Positions 1-6,784 of a DNA stretch of 36,663 nt are shown piece after piece (the first letter of the stretch is position 1; the number at the start of each line of letters is the position of its first letter). The stretch is from Enterorhabdus sp. P55 (GTDB taxonomy: Bacteria > Actinomycetota > Coriobacteriia > Coriobacteriales > Eggerthellaceae), in contig NZ_QWKK01000016.1 of NCBI RefSeq assembly GCF_009911695.1, forward strand, positions 1 through 36,663, in the 5' to 3' direction. Position numbers and translations under genes: made by a program. The notes beneath the pieces were generated by a model. It saw nothing but the letters and a program-made list of their open reading frames with translations, searched no databases and had not been told where the DNA came from.

Positions 1-180
1 CGGGCGGACCGGCAGGCGAGCCGTCGGGCGGGGCGGCGTGCGCGGGCGTGCGGGCCGGCGGGCGAGCCGCCGGATGAACAGCGCCCGCCCCCCCTGTGCG
101 CCCCGCGAGCGCCTCTTCCCACCAGCGCTCGAGTCGCGACTGCCGCGAGCGATGCCCCGACTCGCCGCCTTGCCCCTTCG

Positions 181-363
181 GAGAAGTTTCGGGCCAAAAT
201 CAGCATGGTTTCCGCCATTGGAGGACGTTTCGCTACCCTCTCAGCTGATTATCTTCAATTGAAAATCATCCTGACGAGGGGGTATTGCAGTGCTGATTCG
301 ACGAGAGCGACCAAACCCGACGAAGCCCGCGTAAACCGCGGTGTTTTTGGCCAGAAACTCCCG
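181..363. repeat. Inverted-end intergenic element, copy 1
   Basis: The left end (from about 181, with GAAGTTTCGGGCCAAAA) and the right end (329-363, with TTTTTGGCCAGAAACTCCCG) are imperfect reverse complements over about 30 bases. A second copy lies at 625-807. The right arms of the two copies (329-363 and 773-807) are identical at 34 of 35 positions, and the block at 272-300 resembles 716-744. Such a short non-coding element with inverted ends could be a MITE, a repetitive palindrome or a structured RNA. There is no coding capacity. Confidence 0.65.
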
Positions 364-624
364 TCTTCGCTGCCAAGGCACCGCCCGCCGCCGTGCGCCA
401 CACAAGTCACCGAGACGCCGGGGCGATGACCGCGGCGACTCAACTCGCGCAGACGCAGCCGGCTGACATTCGCTTGGGCCGTCACCGACCACGGCACGGA
501 TCACCCGGACGTTCTGTCGCGCTCCGCGCCGATGAGGCCCCTCCCCGCGACGACGCTCCGTCCGGCAAACCCCTGGCCCCAGGGCCGCCGCCGTTCGCAC
601 CCGATCCGCCGCCTCGCCCTCCCC

Positions 625-807
625 GGGAAGTTTCTGGCCAAAAACGCCACGCTTTCCGCTGCTGGAAGGCGCCGCGCGACGCTCCCGGCTGACTATCCCC
701 GGACGAGAATCATCCTGACGAGGGCCTATCGCAGCGCGGATCCGGCATGCGCCACCAGCGTCGGCAGAATCTGCGTAAACCGCGGTGTTTTTGGCCAGGA
801 ACTCCCG
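625..807. repeat. Inverted-end intergenic element, copy 2
   Basis: This is the second copy of the element at 181-363, of the same length (about 183 bases) and orientation. The left arm contains GGGAAGTTTCTGGCCAAAAA and the right arm TTTTTGGCCAGGAACTCCCG; the reverse complement of one closely matches the other. The interior keeps the CATCCTGACGAGGG motif of copy 1 but has diverged elsewhere, so the ends and that motif appear to be under constraint. Confidence 0.65.
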
Positions 808-893
808 CCTTCACCGTACAGCCCGCCGCCACCGGCGCCCGACGGCCCGCGCTCACCGGCGGCGCCCCGTCCTCGGCCGTGCGCCGCGCGCCG

Positions 894-922
894 TTGCCAC
901 CCGCGGTGTCGTCCGCTATGAT
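894..922 (+). promoter_or_regulatory. Sigma-70-type promoter for the GNAT gene
   Basis: TTGCCA at 894-899 and TATGAT at 917-922 are separated by exactly 17 bases, close to the consensus for a vegetative promoter. Transcription would start near 929, about 27 bases before the GTG start at 956. Confidence 0.65.
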
Positions 923-938
923 GCGCGGACGACACCGC
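903..938. promoter_or_regulatory. 13-bp palindrome around the -10 box
   Basis: Bases 903-915 and 926-938 form a perfect 13-base inverted repeat (core GTGTCGTCCG / CGGACGACAC) with a 10-base centre that holds the -10 hexamer TATGAT. A symmetric site covering the -10 box is a natural repressor operator. Since most of it lies upstream of the predicted transcript start, a DNA site is more likely than an RNA hairpin. Confidence 0.5.
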
Positions 939-955
939 CGAGGAAGGGAGCCGCC

Positions 956-1480
956 GTGGAGATCGTCATCGCGCATCCGGAGCAGCTGGACGCCATCGTT
1001 GCTCTCACCGAGCGCGCGCAAGCCGCCATGGCCGCGCTCGGACTCGACCAGTGGCAGAACGGCTATCCCAACCGCGCTGTATGGGAGGCCGACATCGCCG
1101 CGGGCGGCGCCTACGCGGCCCTCGACGAGGGACGTGTGGCGGGCATGATGCGCTACTGCGCAGGCCCCGACCCCTCATACGCGACCATCGACGGCGCCTG
1201 GCTCACAGACGGCCCCTACGCCGCCATCCACCGCCTGGCCGTCGACCCCGATCTGCGCGGACGCGGCCTGGCCGGAACGCTGCTCGCCTTCGCCTGCGAG
1301 AAGGCCGCCGCCGAGGGCCTGGCCTCGGTGCGCATCGACACCCACGCCGACAACGTCCCCATGCAGCGCGCTCTGGCCAAGGCCGGATTCGCCCGCTGCG
1401 GCACCGTCACCCTCGCCGAGGGGCTGGAGGCCGGCGCCCCACGCCTCGCCTACGAGCGCGCCCTCTCCCCCACCGCCTAG
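956..1480 (+). CDS. GNAT family N-acetyltransferase
   Basis: A 174-residue protein with the GCN5-related acetyltransferase fold, expected to move an acetyl group from acetyl-CoA to an amine; the substrate cannot be read from sequence. The acetyl-CoA loop is seen in HRLAVDPDLRGRGLAGTLL (about residues 85-105), with the R-G-R-G-L-A motif A, followed by the typical late strand motif IDTHADNVPMQRALAKAGF (about 125-145). The GTG at 956 is chosen because AGGAAGGGAG lies just upstream and the promoter and palindrome end before it; upstream extension would be proline/arginine-rich non-coding sequence. It stands alone, with non-coding spacers on both sides. Confidence 0.88.
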   Translation: MEIVIAHPEQLDAIVALTERAQAAMAALGLDQWQNGYPNRAVWEADIAAGGAYAALDEGRVAGMMRYCAGPDPSYATIDGAWLTDGPYAAIHRLAVDPDLRGRGLAGTLLAFACEKAAAEGLASVRIDTHADNVPMQRALAKAGFARCGTVTLAEGLEAGAPRLAYERALSPTA

Positions 1481-1627
1481 CCGCCGCACCGACGGCCGGC
1501 AAGCAGCGCGCAACGCGTAGCATCTGAGGCATCCGCAGCTCCAGGGCTATCGAGCGCGAATCGAGGCTCCACCTAAATGCATCCCCCGGCACCGACAAGC
1601 AGCCGGCTTGAGGAGAGCATCACTCGC

Positions 1628-1798
1628 AAAGTGGCCAAAAAAGACGAGTTGACGACAAGGGGCAAGCGCTCTTCGACACCCTTCGCAGCAAAACCCCAGG
1701 TCGTAAAAGTTACCTATAGGATACTCTTCCTTGGGAAGCGCGGAAGAGGCGCGAAATGCCACCTCCACCGTCGTCAGCTCGTCTTTTTTGGCCACTTT
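1628..1798. repeat. Inverted-end element 3 (29-bp arms)
   Basis: Arms 1628-1656 and 1770-1798 are 29 bases each and match as reverse complements at 28 positions; the core is AAAGTGGCCAAAAAAGACGA. The arms share TGGCCAAAAA with the elements at 181-363 and 625-807, but the 113-base interior is different. It could fold into a very long hairpin as RNA or be a non-autonomous transposable element. It has no credible coding sequence. Confidence 0.7.
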
Positions 1799-1889
1799 AG
1801 CCGCAAGAACCGCACATCCGCCAATCGCGTGCCCTCCGAAGAGCGAGGGGCGTCCGCCACGACACCCTCCTCCGCAATTCGCGGCCTAC

Positions 1890-1930
1890 CGCAGCCAGAC
1901 GGCTGCGTGCATACGACCCTATGGTACTAT
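1890..1930 (+). promoter_or_regulatory. Possible promoter with hairpin for the small basic gene
   Basis: TACTAT at 1925-1930 could be a -10 box, 40 bases before the ATG at 1970. No good -35 is seen; instead a 7-base inverted repeat (CGCAGCC at 1890-1896, GGCTGCG at 1901-1907) occupies that place and could be an operator. The call rests on position and is weak. Confidence 0.3.
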
Positions 1931-1969
1931 GACAAACGTTTCCTGCGAGCCTGAAGGAGGTGAGGCGAT

Positions 1970-2275
1970 ATGTCCAAGAAGCGGAAGCGCCGCAGCGCAC
2001 CCAGCGGCACGGTGGTCTGGCGCCAGACGGCCGAGGAGGCCACGCTGGCGGGCAAGCCGCGCTACAACGGCTACGCCTGCGGCCACGGCCCGCACGGCGA
2101 CACGCGCTACAACCGCGCCCGGGCCAAGCAGGCCTGGCACCGGCAGATCGGGCAGGAAGGAGCCTCTCGGGGCTCCTTTCCCTTTTCAGGACGCGGAACC
2201 GCCGGGGCGCCCCGCTGCGATGCCCCGGCTCCGGCCCCGCCCCTTCCCCGCCCTATTCCGCGCGCCAGCGCTTGA
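1970..2275 (+). CDS. Small very basic protein; frame passes through a terminator
   Basis: I do not recognise the family. The ATG has a strong ribosome binding site (AAGGAGGTGAGG, ending about 5 bases upstream). The first 72 residues look like a real protein: a basic start (MSKKRKRRS), then TVVWRQTAEEATLAGKPRYN, a Gly/His/Tyr-rich centre (GYACGHGPHGDTRYNR) and more basic residues, with 15 Lys/Arg against 4 Asp/Glu. Codons 63-72 (EGASRGSFPF) are encoded by an intrinsic terminator (2156-2186), and no stop codon occurs before it. The remaining 29 codons are proline/alanine-rich, overlap the convergent gene by 23 bases and look non-coding. If transcription ends at the hairpin, the mRNA lacks a stop codon, as in arfA of E. 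coli and brfA of Bacillus. A role in ribosome rescue is inference. Confidence 0.65.
   Translation: MSKKRKRRSAPSGTVVWRQTAEEATLAGKPRYNGYACGHGPHGDTRYNRARAKQAWHRQIGQEGASRGSFPFSGRGTAGAPRCDAPAPAPPLPRPIPRASA
2155..2186 (+). terminator. Intrinsic terminator inside the small basic gene
   Basis: AAGGAGCC (2157-2164) pairs with GGCTCCTT (2171-2178) around a six-base loop, extended by a G-T and a G-C pair at 2155-2156/2179-2180. It is followed by CCTTTT at 2181-2186. The U-tract is interrupted, so strength is moderate. It lies within codons 63-72 of the small basic gene, before any stop codon. Confidence 0.6.
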
Positions 2276-2807
2276 GCTGGGGGAGCACCACGCCCATGAG
2301 GGAGACGGCGTCGTCGGGGGACACGTCGTTGGCCTGGGCCATCATCGGCGCGCAGAACTCGATCATCTCCTCCATCGTGCAGTCGGCGGCATAGCTGCCG
2401 TCCTCCTTCACGCACCAGGCGCACCACTCGTCGGAAGGCGTGCCGTCGGCAGCGCGGGCGCGATCCTCGTCGCGGGTGAGGTACATGCCGCAGCTCTGGC
2501 AGAAGGCGCCCTCGGGCGGCATCTCCATGAGCAGGGTCACGGGCACGTCGAGCACGGCGGCGATGAGCTTGATCATGTCGATGCCGGGACGCGTCTCGCC
2601 GCGCTCCCAGCGCGAGACGGCCTGGCGCGTCACGTAGAGGCGGTCGGCCAGCTGCTGCTGGGTGAGGCCGCGCTCCTCGCGTAGGCGGGGAAGCAGCGCG
2701 CCCACCGGCATGCCGAAGGCGGACTGGCGCAGCGGGGGCGCGGCCGGCGCAACGGGGGCGGGGCTGACGGGGGATGCGCCGGAGATGGCGGCGGAATCGA
2801 CGGGCAT
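2253..2807 (-). CDS. XRE-family regulator with C-terminal zinc ribbon
   Basis: A 184-residue DNA-binding protein. After an Ala/Pro-rich N-terminus (1-35) comes a helix-turn-helix domain (about 38-95; LREERGLTQQQLADRLYVTR and QAVSRWERGETRP) of the Cro/CI type. The C-terminal part is a putative zinc ribbon: CQSCGM, then CAWC, followed by TMEEMIEFCAP, a pattern typical of the putative zinc ribbon family often fused to XRE domains. The start at 2807 is preferred over 2837 because AAAGGAG sits about 8 bases before it. It is transcribed away from the carbonic anhydrase and convergent with the small basic gene. Targets are unknown; autoregulation is possible. Confidence 0.82.
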   Translation of the reverse strand: MPVDSAAISGASPVSPAPVAPAAPPLRQSAFGMPVGALLPRLREERGLTQQQLADRLYVTRQAVSRWERGETRPGIDMIKLIAAVLDVPVTLLMEMPPEGAFCQSCGMYLTRDEDRARAADGTPSDEWCAWCVKEDGSYAADCTMEEMIEFCAPMMAQANDVSPDDAVSLMGVVLPQLKRWRAE

Positions 2808-2838
2808 GGCGGGGCTCCTTTCAGTCGGTTGGCCCATC

Positions 2839-2879
2839 TAATCACGTCCACAGCGTCCCGTAAAGCAACAGCCTGTTGC
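2839..2879 (-). promoter_or_regulatory. Possible promoter/operator of the XRE regulator
   Basis: Upstream of the minus-strand gene lies a 6-base inverted repeat, GCAACA (2865-2870) and TGTTGC (2874-2879), with a 3-base centre. Read on the minus strand, TTGCTT (2863-2868) overlaps the repeat and stands 18 bases from TGATTA (2839-2844), giving a weak promoter with an operator over its -35. Autoregulation would fit. Confidence 0.35.
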
Positions 2880-3160
2880 CTGCCGGCGCGCGAACACGCC
2901 GCGCGCAGCGATGGCCCGCCGGACAAAGGCGGAAATGGCGCAGCCGACGGCCCCGCCCCCGCCCCTTTTCCCGCGCCTCCGTCCAGCACCGCATCGCCAA
3001 ACGGCTTTCGTCTTTACCGCCTCCCCCGCTCGGCAGCAGCGCCATCCTCGCCCGCCCGCCTGACCGGAAACCGGCGATATCGGCGAGACGCGGGGGACGA
3101 AGCCGGGCACCTGCGGCAGGCGCAGTAGAATAAGGCGCGGGCAAGGCAAGGAGGCACCTG
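2880..3160. other. Divergent spacer before the carbonic anhydrase gene
   Basis: Non-coding, GC-rich. A TAGAAT at 3126-3131 could be the -10 of the carbonic anhydrase promoter, but no matching -35 lies 16-18 bases upstream. Nothing else is recognised. Confidence 0.3.
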
Positions 3161-3757
3161 ATGACCTGCGGATACACGGCAGACGACTTCGACGGCGACG
3201 CGCATGTCCCGCCTGATGAGGCGCTCGCGCGCCTCGCAGAGGGCAACCGCATCTACGTGGAGGCGCTCGACCACCACCGCGACCTGTCGCCCGAGCGCGT
3301 GCGCGACCTCTTCGAAAACGGCCAGCGCCCCTTCGCCACCATTGTGACCTGCGCGGACTCCCGCGTCGTCCCCGAGCACATCTTCATGGCCGGGCTCGGC
3401 GAGGTCTTCGTGATCCGCGTGGCGGGCAACGTCGTGGGGCCGACGGAGGCAGCAAGCGTCCTCTACGCCTGCGAGCACCTGCACACGCGGCTCCTGCTCG
3501 TGCTCGGGCACACCCACTGCGGCGCCATCAAGGCGGCGCTCGACGGCGAGGCCGGGCCGCTCGCGCCCATCACCGAGCGCATCACCGCGGCCCTCGGCAG
3601 CGAGCGCGACCCCTACCGGGCAAGCGTCCTCAACACCGAGGCGGCCATCGACGAGCTGCGCGCGCTGCCCGAGCTGGCCGCCCTCGAGCACGCGGGCCGC
3701 CTCATGGTGCGCGGCGCCATCTACCACACCCACTGCGGCGTCGTCGACTTCCTCTAG
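3161..3757 (+). CDS. Beta-class carbonic anhydrase
   Basis: A 198-residue zinc enzyme that interconverts CO2 and bicarbonate in the cytoplasm. The family signature is complete: TCADSR with Cys64, Asp66 and Arg68, and GHTHCGA with His117 and Cys120; Cys64, His117 and Cys120 are the expected zinc ligands with the Asp66-Arg68 dyad. VIRVAGN (84-90) is also typical. Length is normal for the compact bacterial form. The start has a clear AAGGAGG about 6 bases upstream. The gene ends head-on against the FMN reductase gene, and the two stop codons share CTAG at 3754-3757. It probably supplies bicarbonate for carboxylation or pH control. Confidence 0.95.
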   Translation: MTCGYTADDFDGDAHVPPDEALARLAEGNRIYVEALDHHRDLSPERVRDLFENGQRPFATIVTCADSRVVPEHIFMAGLGEVFVIRVAGNVVGPTEAASVLYACEHLHTRLLLVLGHTHCGAIKAALDGEAGPLAPITERITAALGSERDPYRASVLNTEAAIDELRALPELAALEHAGRLMVRGAIYHTHCGVVDFL

Positions 3758-4485
3758 AGAAGGGGCTGCGCGAGCCTCCCCGTGAGCTTCCCCATCAGAA
3801 GGTCGGCCTGGAGGGCCAGGGCGGCGTCCTCGCCGGGTGTCAGGCGGAGCACGTCGGTGGTGTAGTCCTGACGGGTAAGCGCCACCTGGGCGTGGACGGT
3901 CTGCACGAGATCCACCTGCATGAACGCGAGCGTCTCCGCGAGATCGGCCGCACAGTAGCGCGCCCGCGCGCCACCGCCGGCGCAGCTGAGGGCCACCGGC
4001 TTGCCCTTGGCCACGGTGTCAGATCCGCCGGGCTCAAGCGGGCGCGACAGCCAGTCGAGCAGGTTCTTCAGCACGCCGGGGACGCCGTGGTTGTACTCGG
4101 GCGAGAACACCCACACCGCATCGGCCGCCGCCACCTCGGCGCGAACGCGGCGCACCTCGGCGGGCGGGGGGAACTCCGCGTCCTGGTTCATGAACGGCAG
4201 ATTCGCGTAGTCGAGCCAGCGCGTCTGCGCACGCCCGGCCAGGTGGGTGGCCGCGCGCTGGCCCGCCTGGCGGTTGAGCGAGCGCTCCCGCAACGACCCG
4301 CAGATGAGCAGCACCGTCGGCAGGCTGGACGGCACGCCGATGGCAGCTGCGGCCCCGAGGGCGCCCGCGGCCGCCCGCACGCCGGACATCTCGGCTGCGG
4401 CCCCGGCGTCCTCGACGCCCGCCGGGGCCGCAGCCGCGTCGGCGCCGGGCGCCATGCCCGCAGATCCGCTCCTCGTGTTCTCCAT
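3754..4485 (-). CDS. NADPH-dependent FMN reductase family flavoprotein
   Basis: A 243-residue protein with a flavodoxin-like fold. The phosphate-binding loop of FMN is visible as ICGSLRERSLNRQ (about 61-73) and the second signature as FSPEYNHGVPGVLKNLLDWL (about 126-145), both diagnostic of the FMN_red family (quinone, chromate or azo reductases). The first 50 or so residues are an Ala/Gly-rich extension that is not part of the fold; the true start could lie further in, but GAAGGGAG about 6 bases before 4485 supports the long form. The substrate is not predictable. It is convergent with the carbonic anhydrase gene. Confidence 0.88.
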   Translation of the reverse strand: MENTRSGSAGMAPGADAAAAPAGVEDAGAAAEMSGVRAAAGALGAAAAIGVPSSLPTVLLICGSLRERSLNRQAGQRAATHLAGRAQTRWLDYANLPFMNQDAEFPPPAEVRRVRAEVAAADAVWVFSPEYNHGVPGVLKNLLDWLSRPLEPGGSDTVAKGKPVALSCAGGGARARYCAADLAETLAFMQVDLVQTVHAQVALTRQDYTTDVLRLTPGEDAALALQADLLMGKLTGRLAQPLL

Positions 4486-4921
4486 GATCGCTCCCTTCTT
4501 CGCAGTTGGGAGCGGATGATACGCAACCGAGACGGCTGGAGACGTGACGCGGAGTCATCGGGCGATGATCCGTTACGCGCCCGCAGGAACCGCGACATGC
4601 CGCCGAGCCACCTCACGGGAGAATCGCGCCTGCGGGGCGGAGGTGGCGGGGTCGACGGGGGCCGGGAGGCAGCACCCAGCAGCGGGCGAGCGCGACGCTC
4701 AGCAGGGCCAGGGGGCCGGCGGGGGCGGCGGGGTTCGGCGGGGACAGCGGAGACGGAGGGGCACGGGCGAGCGCGACGCTCGGCAGAACGGCGGGACCGG
4801 CGGCGGGCGCGACGCTTGGCGGAGGGCGGAGGGACAGCACCTGGCAGAGGGCGGAGGCGGCGTCCGACGGGGCGACGGGGGCCCACGACGCTCGACGGGC
4901 GCGACGCCCGGCGAGAAAAAC
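4486..4921. repeat. GC-rich spacer with degenerate GCGCGACGCT repeats
   Basis: No gene is supported. The motif GCG(A/G)GCGCGACGCT(C/T)(A/G)GC recurs imperfectly near 4684, 4768, 4803 and 4896, within a nearly uniform G-rich strand. The open frames here translate to Arg/Gly/Pro-rich sequence on both strands, as expected from composition. It is probably host spacer next to the prophage end. Confidence 0.4.
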
Positions 4922-5084
4922 TGCACAATTTCGACGACTTTGCGACAACCGGACCCGGAGATCGCATCACGCATCGCGCGTTTTCCCAGGTAAGCGATGA
5001 CCGCGTTGTCGTCATACCCCCATCGCGAGGCCGAAGTAGCTCCCCTTCGCCTGATTTTTGTCACAAAGTCGTCGAAATTGCACG
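4922..5084. repeat. Inverted-end element 4
   Basis: Left arm 4922-4948 and right arm 5058-5084 share, as reverse complements, CAATTTCGACGACTTTG followed by (C/T)GACAA, 22 of 23 positions. The size (about 163 bases) and design match the other three elements in the window, although the arm sequence differs. Since both arms are present, the prophage did not integrate inside it; the host/prophage junction must lie to its right. Confidence 0.65.
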
Positions 5085-6775
5085 CAAAACGACGGCGGGG
5101 CCCGACGCGCCGCGAACCCCCCCCCGTCTCGCAACACGCACCCGCAGCGTCGACAGGGCCCGCCGGCGCCCGAGCCGTCGAGCGCCCCCCACAACCTAGC
5201 CCGGCCGACGGGAGCAGCCAGCCCCTCCCCGACGGCCTCCCTCCGCGAGGCCGGGGGCCTTGCCGTCTCCGGCGCAAAAAAGAGCCGGCGCGTGCCGGCT
5301 CCCGTGAAGTCGCTGGTCGGGATGACGTTAGCTTGGTCGAACAGCCCAAGCACCTCGCCGCCACGCGACGGCCCCACGTCGTCATCCACAACAAGAAGGA
5401 TATGCAAGTCGCCGCCAACGATGACCACGCGCTTGACGAACGTCTCGCAGATGGTCTGCCTGTCGAGGTCAGCGGCCATGTTCTCGAGCCAGTACTCGAC
5501 CGCATCCCGATCGAGCCGATAGGACTCGGCGGCCCTGGCGTCGGCGAGGCGCCTCTCAACGTCCTCCCTGCGAGCCGTGAGGGCCTCGACCCGCTCCCTG
5601 CCGCCAGGAGGGGCGATACCGTCCTCGATGGCGCGCCAGATGCGCTCGAAGGTCTGGTCGATTCGCCCGAGCTCCTCCGCAAGCATGTCCGACTGCCGCG
5701 GGCCGTCGCCGTCCTCCATCTCGAGAACGAGGTCGGCGATGGCCGACCTGACCTCGCTCGACCCCAGCCTGCCCATGACGGCATCCGCCACCGCCTGCTC
5801 GATGTCGTCCCGCCTCACGTTGAAGCCGTGCGCGTCGCACTTGTAGTAGTAGTGGCGCCTCCCGCTCGACGACGTGCCGCTCGTGCCGACCATGGGGGCG
5901 AGGTCGTCGCCCTCCAGGTGGAGGAGCTTGCCGGTGAGCGAGAACCGCGCGGTGTTCGCCTTCTTGCTCGGCATGGCGTGCGTGTCCAAGATGTCCAAGA
6001 TGGCCTCCTGTTCCCCCTCCGTCCAGAGCGCCGGGATGCCATCCCGGACGACGTGGCCGGCGTAGCTGTACGTCCCGCAGTTCTGCACCCTCCGGAGCAT
6101 CCTCGTCAGGGTGCCGATGTTCAGGGAGCCTCCCCTCTTGCCGCGGAAGTCGGGCTCGAGGGCCCTGGTGATCTCCGCCAGCGTGCTGCCGGCGAGCAGC
6201 ATGTCCTTGGCCCGGACGAGGACGGCGCGCTCCTGCTCGTTGACCACGTGGAAGCCGTCCACGATGTCCCACCCGTACATGGGCTGGCCGTTGGCCATGC
6301 ACCGCTCGGCGTTCTTCCGGATGCCGTCGCGGATGAGCACCGCCAGGTTCCGGGAATAGTACTCGGCTATGGCCTCGTCCATCGCCTCGTGCAGGAAGCT
6401 CGCCGGAGCGTCGTCGCTCTCCCCCTCGCGGACGGAGAACAGGCGCAGGCCCGCGGCCTTGAGGCGCCTCTTGTACCGACGCGAGACCTCGATGTTGCGG
6501 GCGAAGCGGTCGTTCTTGAGGTACACCAGGATGTCGTAGGCGCCGGCCTCGCCGTCGGCGACGGCGGCCTGGAACCCCGGGCGGGCGTCCGTCGTGCCGC
6601 TCACCCCGTAGTCGGTGTATACCCGCGCGACCTCCCAGCCCCTCGAGCCGATGAACGCGGTGCAGTGCTCCACCTGTATCTCGATGGACTCGTCTCGCTG
6701 GCTGTCGGACGAAAACCGCGCGTAGATGGCCGCACGTCCGCCAAGCCTCGGGCTGTCGCAAGAAACCAGCTGCAC
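5012..6775 (-). CDS. Large serine recombinase (phage integrase)
   Basis: Site-specific recombinase that would insert and excise the prophage through a 5'-phosphoserine intermediate. The resolvase domain (about 14-155) starts with AAIYARFSSDSQ; Ser22 is the likely nucleophile, and NDRFARN carries conserved Asp-Arg. The recombinase domain follows (YGWDIVDGFHVVNEQE onward), then a beta-ribbon (FSLTGKLLHLEGDD to HYYYKC) that has lost most zinc-binding cysteines, and a coiled coil (about 390-450). Start GTG 6775 has AAGGGG upstream and follows the repressor gene by 9 bases, so they form an operon. Integrase-like sequence ends near residue 490, where a perfect terminator (5276-5301) lies inside the frame with no stop before it; the last 90 residues look like chance read-through. 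The true 3' end may have been exchanged on integration. Confidence 0.88.
   Translation of the reverse strand: MQLVSCDSPRLGGRAAIYARFSSDSQRDESIEIQVEHCTAFIGSRGWEVARVYTDYGVSGTTDARPGFQAAVADGEAGAYDILVYLKNDRFARNIEVSRRYKRRLKAAGLRLFSVREGESDDAPASFLHEAMDEAIAEYYSRNLAVLIRDGIRKNAERCMANGQPMYGWDIVDGFHVVNEQERAVLVRAKDMLLAGSTLAEITRALEPDFRGKRGGSLNIGTLTRMLRRVQNCGTYSYAGHVVRDGIPALWTEGEQEAILDILDTHAMPSKKANTARFSLTGKLLHLEGDDLAPMVGTSGTSSSGRRHYYYKCDAHGFNVRRDDIEQAVADAVMGRLGSSEVRSAIADLVLEMEDGDGPRQSDMLAEELGRIDQTFERIWRAIEDGIAPPGGRERVEALTARREDVERRLADARAAESYRLDRDAVEYWLENMAADLDRQTICETFVKRVVIVGGDLHILLVVDDDVGPSRGGEVLGLFDQANVIPTSDFTGAGTRRLFFAPETARPPASRREAVGEGLAAPVGRARLWGALDGSGAGGPCRRCGCVLRDGGGFAARRAPPSFCVQFRRLCDKNQAKGSYFGLAMGV
5276..5301 (-). 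terminator. Strong intrinsic terminator at the integrase 3' end
   Basis: Read on the minus strand, GAGCCGGC and GCCGGCTC form a perfect 8-bp stem with a 4-base loop (ACGC), followed directly by six T residues. It lies at integrase codons 492-500, where the protein stops resembling an integrase, and no in-frame stop codon precedes it. Confidence 0.8.
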
Positions 6776-6784
6776 GGCTACCCC

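Larger units (their letters stand above)
1..893. other. Long GC-rich non-coding spacer
   Basis: No credible gene is visible. The open frames here have arginine/proline-rich translations typical of chance open frames in GC-rich DNA, and none has a good ribosome binding site. Bases 1-110 are a G/C-rich run of short cggcg/gggcg repeats. The only organised structure is two related elements with inverted ends at 181-363 and 625-807, listed separately. The 260 bases between them show nothing recognisable. Confidence 0.6.
1481..1969. other. Intergenic region with element 3 and leader of basic gene
   Basis: No gene is seen. The region contains the inverted-end element at 1628-1798 and, just before the next gene, a short hairpin (1890-1907) and a possible -10 box. 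Open frames crossing it read through the inverted arms and have no ribosome binding site. Confidence 0.55.

Noticed and set aside
1-5011. CRISPR array formed by the repeated intergenic elements
   Set aside because: The elements are long, have inverted ends and irregular spacing; there are no short direct repeats with unique spacers.
4699-5784. Alternative long minus-strand frame across the integrase 3' region
   Set aside because: Arg/Ser/Pro-rich translation in a shifted frame of the integrase; no ribosome binding site.
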